The notes below the pieces were generated by a model. It saw only the letters and a list, made by a program, of their open reading frames with translations. It had not been told where the DNA came from and ran no database searches. The position numbers and the translations under genes were made by a program. A stretch of 64,000 bases of DNA from Sphingomonadales bacterium (lineage in GTDB: Bacteria; Pseudomonadota; Alphaproteobacteria; Sphingomonadales; Sphingomonadaceae), in the NCBI GenBank assembly GCA_025352685.1, contig JANXSN010000053.1, positions 53,364 through 117,363 on the forward strand, in the 5' to 3' direction. Shown here piece after piece: positions 1 through 10,185 of this stretch. Each line of letters opens with the position of its first letter. The first letter of the stretch is position 1.

Positions 1-1282
1 ACCGTCCAAAGAGCGTGTCGAGCATCGCCTCAGTGTCCGCTGTGCCGGTGATCCGATCGAGCGCGCGAAGCGCAGCACGCAGATCTTCGGCGCGCAGAAC
101 ATCGTCGTGCTGGTTGCTTGCGCGCGCTAGGCTGATAGCCGTGTCGCGGATGTGCCCCTGCTGGGCCACGGTGAGTGTGAGTCCACCGACTGCCGGCAGG
201 ACGCGGATTGCTTCCCGGATGACCCGAGCAGTCAGGGCACCCATGCCCTCGCCAGTCTGCGCGGAAACGCAGAGATCGATCGGCCCTTGTGGTTCGCCTA
301 GGTCGCTTTTGGCGCCAATACGCAGCACGTGGTTGCCTGCCGGGGCATCGGAAGGATTGCCAAGCCAAAGCAAAACATCGCTCTGCCTGATCGCGGCCTC
401 GGCACGAGCGATGCCTATGGCTTCAACCGGATCGTCGGTCTGGGCGCGCAACCCCGCCATGTCGACGAACACGACTGGTATACCATTGAGGTTAACGGGT
501 GTCTCGATCACGTCGCGCGTCGTCCCCGCTATCGGCGAGGCGATAGCGGCCTCTCTACCAGATAATGCATTGAGAAGCGTAGATTTTCCTGAGTTTGGTG
601 GTCCAGCGATACCAACCCGGACACCGTCACGCAACCGCTCAGCAGGGGGGTTGGCAAGCGTGGCTTCTAGCTCAACTGCCAAGCTGAGCGCGTTGCGCTG
701 CAACTCCAAGTCAGTACCGCCTACGTCACTCTCATCGGCAAAATCGATCAGCGCTTCGGCGCGCGCGGCGAGTTGCAAAAGTGATACCTGCCAGCCTTCG
801 ACCCTGCGACGCAAGCCCCCTTCGGCGAGTATCAGCGCTGCCGTGCGCTGCCGTTCGGTTTCGGCAGCGAGCAGATCGGCAAGCCCTTCGACCTGAGTGA
901 GGTCAAGACGCCCATTCTCGAACGCGCGGCGCGTGAACGCGCCTGGTTCAGCAGGCTGTAGGCCAGGGAAATCGGCGAGCGCGGCCTCGACAGCGGCGAC
1001 GACGGCGCGACCGCCATGCAGATGAAGTTCGACAATGTCTTCGCCAGTTGCCGTATCAGGGCCGGGAAGCCACAGGACCAGCGCGGTATCGAGACGGATA
1101 GTGCTCACCGGATGCAAGAGCGTGCGAACAACTGCGGTGCGCGGCGCTGGTAATTTCTTTCGCGAAAGCGTGATCAGTGTTCCGGCGCAAGCCGGCCCGC
1201 TGATCCGGACAATTGCGATTGCCGAGGGAAGTGCTCCGGTGGAACGGGCGAAAATGGTCGGACGGTTTGACGAGGCGGTCAG
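1..1282 (-). CDS. mnmE: tRNA uridine-5-carboxymethylaminomethyl(34) synthesis GTPase MnmE (3' end beyond window)
   Basis: Manual minus-strand translation gives TIFARSTGALPSAIAIVRISGP...GIAGPPNSGKSTLLNAL (G1 motif)...TTRDVIETPVNLNGIPVVFVDMAGLR; open to the left window edge. No ATG/GTG/TTG near the expected start. Confidence 0.93.
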   Translation of the reverse strand, partial: MTASSNRPTIFARSTGALPSAIAIVRISGPACAGTLITLSRKKLPAPRTAVVRTLLHPVSTIRLDTALVLWLPGPDTATGEDIVELHLHGGRAVVAAVEAALADFPGLQPAEPGAFTRRAFENGRLDLTQVEGLADLLAAETERQRTAALILAEGGLRRRVEGWQVSLLQLAARAEALIDFADESDVGGTDLELQRNALSLAVELEATLANPPAERLRDGVRVGIAGPPNSGKSTLLNALSGREAAIASPIAGTTRDVIETPVNLNGIPVVFVDMAGLRAQTDDPVEAIGIARAEAAIRQSDVLLWLGNPSDAPAGNHVLRIGAKSDLGEPQGPIDLCVSAQTGEGMGALTARVIREAIRVLPAVGGLTLTVAQQGHIRDTAISLARASNQHDDVLRAEDLRAALRALDRITGTADTEAMLDTLFGR

Positions 1283-1518
1283 CGCTTGCCCTGTCCCGTC
1301 ACATTGTCGAACAGCTGTGTCCATAATTTCATGCCCGTCTCGCCCATCGGCATCCAGTTCTTCATCATGCCCTCCAAAGTGTCGCGCGAAACGCCACCGG
1401 TTTTCACCACGTCAAGCATCTGACTGATATAGGCATCATGAACCGGGGTCAGGTCGGGGAGCCCCATAAAACGTCGCGCTTCCTCAGGCGTGCAATCGAC
1501 ATCGACAGTGATTTTCAT
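1279..1518 (-). CDS. DUF6489-like small protein
   Basis: 79-aa ORF MKITVDVDCTPEEARRFMGLPDLTPVHDAYISQMLD; directly upstream of mnmE. Confidence 0.75.
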   Translation of the reverse strand: MKITVDVDCTPEEARRFMGLPDLTPVHDAYISQMLDVVKTGGVSRDTLEGMMKNWMPMGETGMKLWTQLFDNVTGQGKR

Positions 1519-1580
1519 GGCCGGCCCCCTTCACTGCAGGTTATGCGGGCAAGAAGAACTGCTCGCAAGGGAACCAATAG

Positions 1581-2315
1581 TCACGCACCGACTAAAGACC
1601 GTGCAAGGGGCTCGAAGTCGTGCCAGCCGTCATAAATCATCTTGCCGGCAACATAGATGACAATGATCAGCCCGCCCCACGCAACCCATTGGTAGCGCTC
1701 GATATATTTAGCGATCACATTTGCAGCGACGCCCATCATCGCGACCGACAAGATGAGGCCGATAACCATGATGCCAGGATGCTCCCGAGCCGCCCCTGCA
1801 ACGGCAAGGACATTGTCGAGGCTCATCGATATATCGGCGAGCGCAACCGCCCGAGCGGCGCTACCAAAACTCTTGGCGGGCCTGATCCCGCTTGTCTCGT
1901 GCTCACCGGCCTCGATTGTACCGGCACCTGCTCGCTTGGGTCGAAGCTCGCGGTACAATTTCCAGGCGACCCACAGCAACAGCAAGCCGCCCCCAAGAAC
2001 AAGGCCGTATTCCTTAAAGCGTCCAAGCCCGTATAGCGCCGCGACGGCGAAAACAATCCGCAGCAGGAGCGCCGCAAAAATGCCGATTGCAATGACCCGC
2101 TTGCGTTGTTCGGGCGGCAATCCTGCAGCGAGCGCTCCGACGATGATCGCATTGTCACCCGCAAGCGCAATGTCGAGCATGACGACCGTCCCGAAGGCGG
2201 TCATCGCTGATGCGCTGCCCAAGTTCTGAAAATCGGCAACAATATGATTCCATAGCCACGCCAGAGACACGGTGTTGGTCACAAGGCCCCCTAACATTGG
2301 CAAAGGATTCAACAC
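1581..2315 (-). CDS. TerC family integral membrane protein
   Basis: 244-aa hydrophobic ORF with VMLDIALAGDNAIIVGALAAGLP and ALADISMSLDNVLAVAGAA motifs. Confidence 0.88.
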   Translation of the reverse strand: MLNPLPMLGGLVTNTVSLAWLWNHIVADFQNLGSASAMTAFGTVVMLDIALAGDNAIIVGALAAGLPPEQRKRVIAIGIFAALLLRIVFAVAALYGLGRFKEYGLVLGGGLLLLWVAWKLYRELRPKRAGAGTIEAGEHETSGIRPAKSFGSAARAVALADISMSLDNVLAVAGAAREHPGIMVIGLILSVAMMGVAANVIAKYIERYQWVAWGGLIIVIYVAGKMIYDGWHDFEPLARSLVGA

Positions 2316-2337
2316 GGCGGTGTAATGACCTCGATCG

Positions 2338-3594
2338 TTACGAATTCATGCTGTCAAAGAAGTCTTCATTAGTCTTCGAATCTTTCATCTTGTCGAGCAA
2401 GAATTCCATCGCGTCGGTGGTGCCCATCTGCATGAGGATGCGCCGCAGCACCCACATCTTGCTGAGCTTGTCTTTCGCAACGAGCAATTCTTCCTTCCGG
2501 GTTCCCGACTTGCCAACATCAAGTGCCGGAAACACGCGTTTGTCGGCAACCTTGCGGTCGAGGACAATTTCCGAATTGCCCGTTCCCTTGAACTCTTCGA
2601 AAATGACTTCGTCCATACGGCTACCGGTATCGATTAGCGCAGTCGCAATAATCGATAGCGATCCACCCTCTTCGATGTTGCGCGCCGCACCGAAGAACCG
2701 TTTCGGCCGCTGCAAAGCGTTGGCGTCGACGCCGCCGGTCAGTACTTTGCCCGAACTTGGAACGACGGTATTGTAGGCACGACCAAGGCGGGTGATTGAA
2801 TCGAGCAGGATGACGACGTCCTTTTTGTGTTCAACGAGGCGCTTGGCCTTCTCGATCACCATTTCGGCAACTTGGACGTGACGTGTCGCCGGCTCATCGA
2901 AGGTCGAGGAAATTACCTCCCCCTTCACGCTGCGCTGCATATCCGTAACCTCTTCCGGGCGCTCGTCGACGAGCAACACGATGAGGAAAACCTCCGGATG
3001 GTTGTCCGTAATTGCCTTGGCGATATTTTGCAGGAGCATTGTCTTGCCTACGCGCGGGGGGGCAACAATCAGGGCTCGCTGACCCTTACCCTGCGGTGAA
3101 ATGATGTCGATCACCCGGGCCGACTTGTCCTTGACCGTCGGGTCAAGCGTATCGAGGTTCAGCTTTTCGTCTGGGTAAAGCGGTGTCAGATTGTCGAAAT
3201 TGACACGGTGACGCACGACCTCAGGATCGTCGAAATTGACAGCTGTCAGTTTCGTCAAGGCAAAGTAGCGTTCGCCGTCCTTGGGCCCACGAATTTCGCC
3301 TTCTACAGTGTCACCCGTCCGAAGGCCGTGCTTGCGGACCTGATTGGGCGAGATGTAAATATCGTCGGGGCCAGCGAGATAATTTGCTTCCGGGCTTCGC
3401 AGGAAGCCGAAGCCATCCTGAAGCACCTCGATGGTACCAATGCCCATGACGAGCTCGCCGTTTTCGGCCTGTTCCTTCAGAATCGCAAACAACAGATCCT
3501 GCTTGCGCAACGTCGATGCGCTTTCCACGCCGAGCACTTCAGCCATCTCGACCAGTTCGGCAGGCGATTTTTTCTTTAATTCTTTCAGATGCAT
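2338..3594 (-). CDS. rho: Transcription termination factor Rho
   Basis: [24 protein letters not shown]...[17 protein letters not shown]...[19 protein letters not shown]. Start placed at ATG 3594; the upstream extension of the listed ORF looks spurious. Confidence 0.97.
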   Translation of the reverse strand: MHLKELKKKSPAELVEMAEVLGVESASTLRKQDLLFAILKEQAENGELVMGIGTIEVLQDGFGFLRSPEANYLAGPDDIYISPNQVRKHGLRTGDTVEGEIRGPKDGERYFALTKLTAVNFDDPEVVRHRVNFDNLTPLYPDEKLNLDTLDPTVKDKSARVIDIISPQGKGQRALIVAPPRVGKTMLLQNIAKAITDNHPEVFLIVLLVDERPEEVTDMQRSVKGEVISSTFDEPATRHVQVAEMVIEKAKRLVEHKKDVVILLDSITRLGRAYNTVVPSSGKVLTGGVDANALQRPKRFFGAARNIEEGGSLSIIATALIDTGSRMDEVIFEEFKGTGNSEIVLDRKVADKRVFPALDVGKSGTRKEELLVAKDKLSKMWVLRRILMQMGTTDAMEFLLDKMKDSKTNEDFFDSMNS

Positions 3595-3724
3595 AAAAAT
3601 ATTCCGGGAGAGAAAGCGACAGGTACACCGGTCACGCGAGGACACCGAGAACCGGCACTCGAAACAGCGAACAGGACGTTCGCGCACTGGATAACCTCGG
3701 CGCGGCCGGCTTGAAAGTCAAGGC

Positions 3725-4192
3725 TCAGAAGGGACGAACGATGACCAAAATGACAATCACGATGGTGGCAAGACCGGGAATTTCGTTGAGCAAACGCAAT
3801 GTTCGTCCCGATGCCGTACGGCGTCCGGTGGCCAAGGCCCGAGCATATCGAATCATCCAGGACTGGTAGACTGTCAGCCCAATGACCGTCAGAAATTTCA
3901 GGCGGAACCACCATTCCCCCGATGCACCAATATTAACGATCAGAGCCAGCCCAAGCGCCCACACCGCAACCATCGCTGGGTTCATGATAATTGCGATCAG
4001 TCGCTCTTCGCGATTTGCCCAGATTGTTTCCTCGGGCGATCCGGGCAGGGTTTCTTGATGGTACACAAGGAAGCGTGGAAGCATGAAAAGACCGGCCATC
4101 CAAAAGATGACGAACACGAGGTGCGCGGCCTTTACCCAGGGATAGGTTCCACCAAGCCAGCCCGTGCCAAACCAATCAACCATGATATTCAC
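3725..4192 (-). CDS. hemJ: Protoporphyrinogen oxidase HemJ (CopD/UPF0093 family)
   Basis: 155-aa membrane protein AAHLVFVIFWMAGLFMLPRFLVYHQE...WRLNEIPG-type C-terminus; adjacent to hemE. Confidence 0.87.
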   Translation of the reverse strand: MNIMVDWFGTGWLGGTYPWVKAAHLVFVIFWMAGLFMLPRFLVYHQETLPGSPEETIWANREERLIAIIMNPAMVAVWALGLALIVNIGASGEWWFRLKFLTVIGLTVYQSWMIRYARALATGRRTASGRTLRLLNEIPGLATIVIVILVIVRPF

Positions 4193-5217
4193 GCCCGAAT
4201 CTGCGCCAGTACCGCTTGAACATGGATAAGAGGAGTATCCGGAACAATGCCGTGGCCAAGGTTGAATATATGAGGTCGACCGGCGAACGCCTTCAAGATC
4301 CGGGCAACCGCATCGTGGAGCTGCGGACCACCCGTCACCAGCGCCAATGGATCCAGATTACCTTGAACGGGCAAGTGCCGGGGTAGTGCGGCGTGCGCCC
4401 ATTCCGGGTCAACCGTCTCGTCGACCCCGATCGCATCAACGCCGGTTTCGCGTGCATAAGTAGCAAGCTTGCCACCTGCACCCTTTGGGAACCCGATCAC
4501 TGGAGTGGTGGGATGCGACTGTTTGAGCGCGGCGACGATCTTGGCATTGGGTGCAATGACAAGCTGCTCGAACTGGCGCGGTGACAAGCTTCCCGCCCAG
4601 CTGTCGAACAGTTGCACAGCATCTGCGCCGGCATCGATCTGGGCCCGCAGATAGCCAATTGTGGTTTCGGCAATGGCATTGATTAATGCGGTTACCCGTT
4701 CGGGTTCGCGGTAAGCAAGGCGACGCGCTTCGGCTTGCTCGCGGCTTCCTTGCCCTGCGATCATATAGGTTGCGACCGTCCACGGACTACCCGCAAAGCC
4801 CAGGAGAGCCTTGTCTGGCGAGAGCTGCGCCTTGACCCCTGTGACAGTCCGGAAAATCGGTTCGAGCCTCTCGGGGGCCGCTTGCAGGCTCTCCAGCGTG
4901 GCATCAAGCATCTTGGGTGACAGGCGCGGACCTTCGCCTTCTTCGAACCACAAATGCTGACCCATGGCATAGGGTACGACCAGGATATCGGAAAACAGGA
5001 TCGCAGCATCGAAATCGAAGCGACGAAGCGGCTGGAGTGTGACTTCGATCGCCGCCTTGACGTCGTAGACCAGATCGAGAAAGCCGCCCTTTTCGGCCCG
5101 CAGTGCGCGATACTCTGGCAGATAACGTCCTGCCTGACGCATGAACCAGACGGGGGGGCGTGGGGCAATTTCGCCGTTCAGAACGTTCATGATTGGCGCG
5201 TGCGATATCTCGGGCAA
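4189..5217 (-). CDS. hemE: Uroporphyrinogen decarboxylase
   Basis: 342 aa; PPVWFMRQAGRYLPEYRALR, FSDILVVPYAMGQ, FNLGHGIVPDTP. TTG start. Confidence 0.96.
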   Translation of the reverse strand: MPEISHAPIMNVLNGEIAPRPPVWFMRQAGRYLPEYRALRAEKGGFLDLVYDVKAAIEVTLQPLRRFDFDAAILFSDILVVPYAMGQHLWFEEGEGPRLSPKMLDATLESLQAAPERLEPIFRTVTGVKAQLSPDKALLGFAGSPWTVATYMIAGQGSREQAEARRLAYREPERVTALINAIAETTIGYLRAQIDAGADAVQLFDSWAGSLSPRQFEQLVIAPNAKIVAALKQSHPTTPVIGFPKGAGGKLATYARETGVDAIGVDETVDPEWAHAALPRHLPVQGNLDPLALVTGGPQLHDAVARILKAFAGRPHIFNLGHGIVPDTPLIHVQAVLAQIRA

Positions 5218-5509
5218 GCGGTCTTCCTATTCTAGATTCTTATAAAAGAGATGATGCTAGTAGATGGGGATCGAATGCCGGGGTTTATGCTGAGTCACGG
5301 GTTCTGCCAACAGTTTGACTTGGCGTAATCTGCCAATGATCAACGATTCGCATCCATGCATCCCCGTTATCCACAAGGTGGGCACCAAACGATGCGGTTG
5401 TGGATGAGTCTGGGCATGGGTGTTGGGGCATCGGGGGTGCTTTGCTCTCCTCGTTTTATGCAGATTGCTGTCTTTGCGCTTTTCCCGTGTTTTGTGCACA
5501 GGGAGCATT
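5218..5509. other. Putative chromosomal replication origin (oriC)
   Basis: Intergenic between divergent hemE and ppsR. Perfect DnaA box TTATCCACA at 5367-5375 and one-mismatch box TCATCCACA on the minus strand at 5399-5407; AT-rich stretch at about 5225-5260. Same gene neighbourhood as Caulobacter Cori. Confidence 0.65.
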
Positions 5510-6325
5510 GTGACCCGGCTCCACCTCCATCTCGTCTCAGACTCGACTGGCGAAACGCTCGAGATGGTTGCCAAAGCGGCGCTTGCCCAGTTCGACGACG
5601 TCGAATCCATGAAGCATTTTTGGCCGATGGTCCGCAGCGAGGGTCATTTGCAGAGGATTATGGGTGATATTGGCAAAAATCCTGGCCTTGTTCTGTTCAC
5701 GCTTGCCAATAATGCGATTCGAGGAAAGCTGGAAGACTTGTGCGCGGCGGCGGGATTGCCAGCAGTTGCACCGCTTGATTCGGTGACCAACAGACTCTCG
5801 TCGATGCTGGGGCAGCAGATGACAGCCCGCGTTGGGGCGCAACATACGCTTGATGCCGCTTATTTTGCCCGTGTCAATGCCATACAGTTCACCATCGCTC
5901 ACGATGATGGAACAGGGTCGGAAAATTGGGAGCAGGCAGACATTATTCTTGCAGGCGTTAGCCGCACCTCCAAGACTCCCACATCGATTTATCTCGCAAA
6001 TCGCGGCTACAAGACCGCAAATATCCCGGTCGTCATCGAGTCTCCACCGCCCGAATCGCTCTATCGTCTGAAAAACCCGTTGGTGGTCGGCCTTGTCACC
6101 AGCGCCGAACGGTTGATCCAGATCCGTCGCAATCGCTTGCTCTCGCTTAATCAGGCACCTGAAACCGATTACGTTAATCAGGAGAAGGTGGCAGCCGAAC
6201 TCGCCTTTGCACGACGAATATTTGCCGATAACGCGTGGCCGGTCATCGATATGACCCGGCGGTCGATCGAAGAAGCCGCGGCGGCGATCATTAATCTGTG
6301 CAACCAACGGCGCGGCACGGTCTGA
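5510..6325 (+). CDS. ppsR: Pyruvate, phosphate dikinase regulatory protein (DUF299/PPSR)
   Basis: LHLHLVSDSTGETLEMVAKAALAQF...GVSRTSKTPTSIYLANRGYKTANIPVV. GTG start at 5510 preceded by AGGGAG. Confidence 0.93.
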   Translation: MTRLHLHLVSDSTGETLEMVAKAALAQFDDVESMKHFWPMVRSEGHLQRIMGDIGKNPGLVLFTLANNAIRGKLEDLCAAAGLPAVAPLDSVTNRLSSMLGQQMTARVGAQHTLDAAYFARVNAIQFTIAHDDGTGSENWEQADIILAGVSRTSKTPTSIYLANRGYKTANIPVVIESPPPESLYRLKNPLVVGLVTSAERLIQIRRNRLLSLNQAPETDYVNQEKVAAELAFARRIFADNAWPVIDMTRRSIEEAAAAIINLCNQRRGTV

Positions 6326-6906
6326 TGCTTGTTCTGGCTTCGACCAGTTTGGCTCGGCGTACAATGCTGGAAGCGGCAGGTGTGACACATGTCGCCGTTG
6401 CTGCGGGCGTGGACGAAGAGGCTACCAAAGCGGCGCTCAGTCACCTCGGCGGACGCGCGCTGGCCGATGCGCTAGCAGAATTAAAAGCTGTGAAGGTGTC
6501 ACTGCGCCGCCCAGGCGATCTTGTGCTGGGCTGCGACCAGACACTTGAATGTGACGACGGCCGATTGCTCGACAAGCCCGGCGACATCCTTGGCCAACAA
6601 CTTCGGTTACTGTCGGGCACGACGCACCGCCTCCACTCGGCGGTTGTGGCGGCCGAGAACGGCCGACCTGTCTGGCGACACGTCGAGCGGGCGAAAATGA
6701 CCATGAGAGTGCTTAGCGAAGATTTCATCGCTGACTATTGCGCGGCGGAAGGGGAAAGTGTTGGCGGTTGTATTGGTGGTTACCGCATCGAGGGACGTGG
6801 CATACAGCTGTTTTCCCGGATTGAGGGCGACCATTTCACGATCCTGGGCCTTCCTTTGTTGCCCGTGCTCGACTGGCTGCGGGTCCGCGGAGTGCTGCCG
6901 TCATGA
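6325..6906 (+). CDS. maf: Maf family nucleotide pyrophosphatase
   Basis: MLVLASTSLARRTMLEAAGV...LVLGCDQTLE...GGYRIEGRGIQLFSRIEGDHFTILGLP; TGATG overlap with ppsR. Confidence 0.92.
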   Translation: MLVLASTSLARRTMLEAAGVTHVAVAAGVDEEATKAALSHLGGRALADALAELKAVKVSLRRPGDLVLGCDQTLECDDGRLLDKPGDILGQQLRLLSGTTHRLHSAVVAAENGRPVWRHVERAKMTMRVLSEDFIADYCAAEGESVGGCIGGYRIEGRGIQLFSRIEGDHFTILGLPLLPVLDWLRVRGVLPS

Positions 6907-7721
6907 CAGCGCCCTACGCAGAGGTTATCGGCGACCCGATCGGGCATTCCAAGTCACCCACGATTCATAAATTCTGGCTAGATCGGCTGAGACTCGTGGG
7001 CGACTATCGTGCGGTACGAGTCGTGATGGATGATATTGGAGCCTATATTTCGAACCGGCGCGCCGACCCAGCATGGCGCGGTTGCAATATCACAATTCCT
7101 CACAAAATCGCGATCATGGATTATATTGGTGATCCGGGAAGTGTTCGCGACTCGATAGGCGCGATGAATACGGTCCTGCGGGATTCCGCGGGTGTGTTGA
7201 CGGGTACCAACACCGATGCGGGCGGCTTCTTTGCGCCGATTGCCCAATTGGCTTTGGCGGGAAAGCCGGTTGCGGTCGTCGGAACGGGCGGTGCGGCGCA
7301 CGCCGTGTTGTTCGCACTTTCCCGCGTTGGGGTCGGCCCAGTTACGGTGCTGGCGCGCAACCCGTTAAAAGCCGCACGGTTGCTTGCACGCTTCGGTTTG
7401 ACGGGCAATGTGCAGACGTTGAGCGTGCCGCTACCGCCTGTTGCCCTGCTCGTACAGGCCACCCAGCTCGGCATGGTAGGACAACCGCCGCTTGATCTCG
7501 ACCTGTCGCCACTGCCCGACGAGGCCGTTGTGTACGACTTGGTCTATGCACCCGTTGTGACTCGGTTGCTCGCAGCGGCCGCTGCGCGAAGACTTGAAAC
7601 GGTCGACGGTCTCGAGATGCTGATCGGACAGGCTGCGCTTGCCTTTGAACTATTCTTCGGAGTCGAACCGCCGCGCGACGTTGATGCCGACGATGAATTA
7701 CGGATATTGCTGACGTCATGA
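6903..7721 (+). CDS. aroE: Shikimate dehydrogenase
   Basis: EVIGDPIGHSKSPTIHKFWL...NITIPHKIAIMDY...GTGGAAHAVLFAL. Confidence 0.93.
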   Translation: MTAPYAEVIGDPIGHSKSPTIHKFWLDRLRLVGDYRAVRVVMDDIGAYISNRRADPAWRGCNITIPHKIAIMDYIGDPGSVRDSIGAMNTVLRDSAGVLTGTNTDAGGFFAPIAQLALAGKPVAVVGTGGAAHAVLFALSRVGVGPVTVLARNPLKAARLLARFGLTGNVQTLSVPLPPVALLVQATQLGMVGQPPLDLDLSPLPDEAVVYDLVYAPVVTRLLAAAAARRLETVDGLEMLIGQAALAFELFFGVEPPRDVDADDELRILLTS

Positions 7722-8326
7722 ACCCGGTTCCCCCGATTTTAGGCTGCCTCACGGGCTCGATTGCCATGGGAAAATCTACTGTGGCGGCGATGCTGCGCGA
7801 TCTGGGCGTGCCGGTATTTGACGCCGACGCCGTGGTTCATGATTTTCAGGGCCGCAATGGCCGACTCGTTCCGGCTATCGAAGCTCAGTTTCCCGGAACC
7901 ACGACTACAGCTGGCGTCGATCGACAGAAATTGGGAACACAGGTGCTCGCCAACGATGCCGCGATGTCGAAACTCGAAGCGATTGTGCATCCTGCGGTGG
8001 CCGAGGAGCGGAAGATTTTCCTCGCGGCGCACCGCGACGCACCACTTGTTGTGCTCGATATTCCCTTGTTTTTCGAAAAGTCTGGCGAGAGCGCCATGGA
8101 CGCGATCATTGTCGTGTCGGCAACACCAGACATTCAGCGAGCTCGGGCGCTCGCGCGACCCGGCATGACACCCGAAAAATTTGAAGCGATCCTTGCGCGA
8201 CAAATGCCTGATGTCGAAAAACGTGCACGAGCCGATTTCGTGATCGACACCGCGGTTCCCTTGGCTGTCACCCGTGCGCGTGTCGCCGAGGTCATTGCTT
8301 GTATCTTGGACCGCGAAGGCCGATAG
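7718..8326 (+). CDS. coaE: Dephospho-CoA kinase
   Basis: GCLTGSIAMGKSTVAAMLRDLGVPVFDADAVVHD; 4-bp overlap with aroE. Confidence 0.94.
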   Translation: MNPVPPILGCLTGSIAMGKSTVAAMLRDLGVPVFDADAVVHDFQGRNGRLVPAIEAQFPGTTTTAGVDRQKLGTQVLANDAAMSKLEAIVHPAVAEERKIFLAAHRDAPLVVLDIPLFFEKSGESAMDAIIVVSATPDIQRARALARPGMTPEKFEAILARQMPDVEKRARADFVIDTAVPLAVTRARVAEVIACILDREGR

Positions 8327-8336
8327 CCGGGACTCA

Positions 8337-9044
8337 ATGCGCGAAATCGTGTTCGATACCGAGACCACTGGCCTCGATCCCTCCCAGGGAGACCGCATCG
8401 TCGAAATTGGCTGCATCGAGCTGGTCAATCGATGCGAGACGGGTCGCACCTTCCATGCCTACTTCAATCCACAAATGGCGATGCCCAGCATTGCCGAACA
8501 AATCCACGGCCTCAGCGACACCTTCCTGACTGACAAGCCCCTGTTCGAAGACCTTGTCGAAGACCTGCTCGATTTCATCGAAGATTCCCCGCTGGTCGCG
8601 CACAATGCGATGTTCGATTATGGTTTTTTAAATGCCGAACTTGCAGCGTGCGGGCGGTTACACATCAATCGGTCGCGGATTGTAGACACACTAGCGATTT
8701 CGAAAACACGGCATCCGGGCGCCAAGCACAGCCTCGATGCGCTGTGCAATCGCTACGGCATTGACCGCAGCCACCGCATCCAGCACGGCGCGCTGCTTGA
8801 CGCACAGCTGCTGTCGCAGGTTTATATCGAGCTGACCGGCGGCCGACAAATCGGGCTCGACATGGCGGGACCCGAATCGGTTGGACATGTGGCTGCCGCC
8901 CCGGCCTCGCTATCATGGAACTCTGTTCGCCGTCCGCGTCCGCAAGTGCTGTCCGACGGAGACATTGCGCGTCACCGTGCGTTTGTGACTACGCTTACCG
9001 ACCCTTTGTGGGCATCCGGTGACGATTGGGACGTCGCTTCGTAG
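8337..9044 (+). CDS. dnaQ: DNA polymerase III subunit epsilon
   Basis: MREIVFDTETTGLDPSQGDRIVEIGCIEL...HNAMFDYGFLNAEL...KHSLDALCNRYGID. Confidence 0.95.
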   Translation: MREIVFDTETTGLDPSQGDRIVEIGCIELVNRCETGRTFHAYFNPQMAMPSIAEQIHGLSDTFLTDKPLFEDLVEDLLDFIEDSPLVAHNAMFDYGFLNAELAACGRLHINRSRIVDTLAISKTRHPGAKHSLDALCNRYGIDRSHRIQHGALLDAQLLSQVYIELTGGRQIGLDMAGPESVGHVAAAPASLSWNSVRRPRPQVLSDGDIARHRAFVTTLTDPLWASGDDWDVAS

Positions 9045-9081
9045 GGAATGGCGCCCCTGTTTTGTAAGAAGGAGAAGTCGC

Positions 9082-9669
9082 ATGGAGATTCGCGTTTCGG
9101 GACATCAGGTCGCCACCGGCGCTGCGTTGCGAACACATGTCGACACGCGCATGCAGGGGATGGCAAATAAATATTTTGCTCGTGCAATCGGTGCCAACGT
9201 GACGTTGGGTAAAGGGCCGCATGACAATGGTTTTTCATGCGATATCGTCGCTCATGTCATGCACGGGGTGATCCTGAAAGGGAGCGGCACCGCGATGGAA
9301 GCGCATCCCGCTTTCGACGCAGCCGCAGAAAAGATCGAGCGCCAGTTGCGCCGCTATATGCGACGGCTCAAAGATCATACCGGGCCCGCTGTTTCCGCCG
9401 ATGACGCCGTGTCCCAAGCCGTTTTGGACAATGCACGTTATACCGTGTTTGAGGCCGAGGAAACCGACGAAGAGGCTTCGGATCACCCCGTTGTTGTTGC
9501 CGAAACCCGAGTCGACGTACCCGACGCCAGCGTGTCGGACGCGGTCATGATGCTCGACTTGCGCAACACGAACGCGCTGTTGTTCAAAAACGCGGGAACC
9601 GGGGCATTCAACATGGTCTATCGACGCGGCGATGGCACCATTGGCTGGGTGGAGCCCTTGCGTAACTGA
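9082..9669 (+). CDS. hpf: Ribosome hibernation promoting factor (long form)
   Basis: MEIRVSGHQVATGAALRTHVDTRM...; C-terminal NTNALLFKNAGTGAFNMVYRRGDGTIGWVEP. Confidence 0.92.
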   Translation: MEIRVSGHQVATGAALRTHVDTRMQGMANKYFARAIGANVTLGKGPHDNGFSCDIVAHVMHGVILKGSGTAMEAHPAFDAAAEKIERQLRRYMRRLKDHTGPAVSADDAVSQAVLDNARYTVFEAEETDEEASDHPVVVAETRVDVPDASVSDAVMMLDLRNTNALLFKNAGTGAFNMVYRRGDGTIGWVEPLRN

Positions 9670-9717
9670 GCATTCTGCGAAAAGGGGCGCGTCGATACGT
9701 CTTTATCCGGATCAAAA

Positions 9718-10185
9718 ATGACCGAATTGTCACAATTTTTCGCACCCGGCGCGATGGTAGTTGCTCTACCTGTTTCGGGAAAAAAGCCTTTGTTCCAAGC
9801 ACTCGGCGCGATTGCTGAACGCGTTTACGCTATCGATCAACTCAAGGTCATCGAACGCCTGACCGAGCGTGAGCGACTCGGGTCAACCGGTTTTGGTGGC
9901 GGGGTCGCGATCCCGCACGGTAAAATTGACGGGATCGATCACGTCGTTGCCGTGTTTGCTCAGCTCGCGCAGCCCATCGATTTTGCTGCAGTTGACGACA
10001 TGCCGGTAGACTTGGTGTTCATGCTCTTGTCACCGGTCGATGCGGGCGCTGATCACCTGAAGGCGCTGGCGCAGGTCAGTCGTGCGCTGCGCGACCGGAC
10101 CTTTGTCGCCAAACTCCGCGGTGCGGCGTCCGACGACGCGTTGGCGGTGCTGTTCGAAGGCGGCGAAGCGCGGGATGCCGCCTGA
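9718..10185 (+). CDS. ptsN: PTS IIA-like nitrogen regulatory protein PtsN
   Basis: EIIA-Ntr fold signature RERLGSTGFGGGVAIPHGKIDGIDHVVAVFAQL. Confidence 0.92.
   Translation: MTELSQFFAPGAMVVALPVSGKKPLFQALGAIAERVYAIDQLKVIERLTERERLGSTGFGGGVAIPHGKIDGIDHVVAVFAQLAQPIDFAAVDDMPVDLVFMLLSPVDAGADHLKALAQVSRALRDRTFVAKLRGAASDDALAVLFEGGEARDAA

Noticed and set aside
15-896. 293-aa plus-strand ORF
   Set aside because: Antisense to mnmE; Ser/Ala/Arg-rich composition typical of shadow frames in GC-rich DNA.
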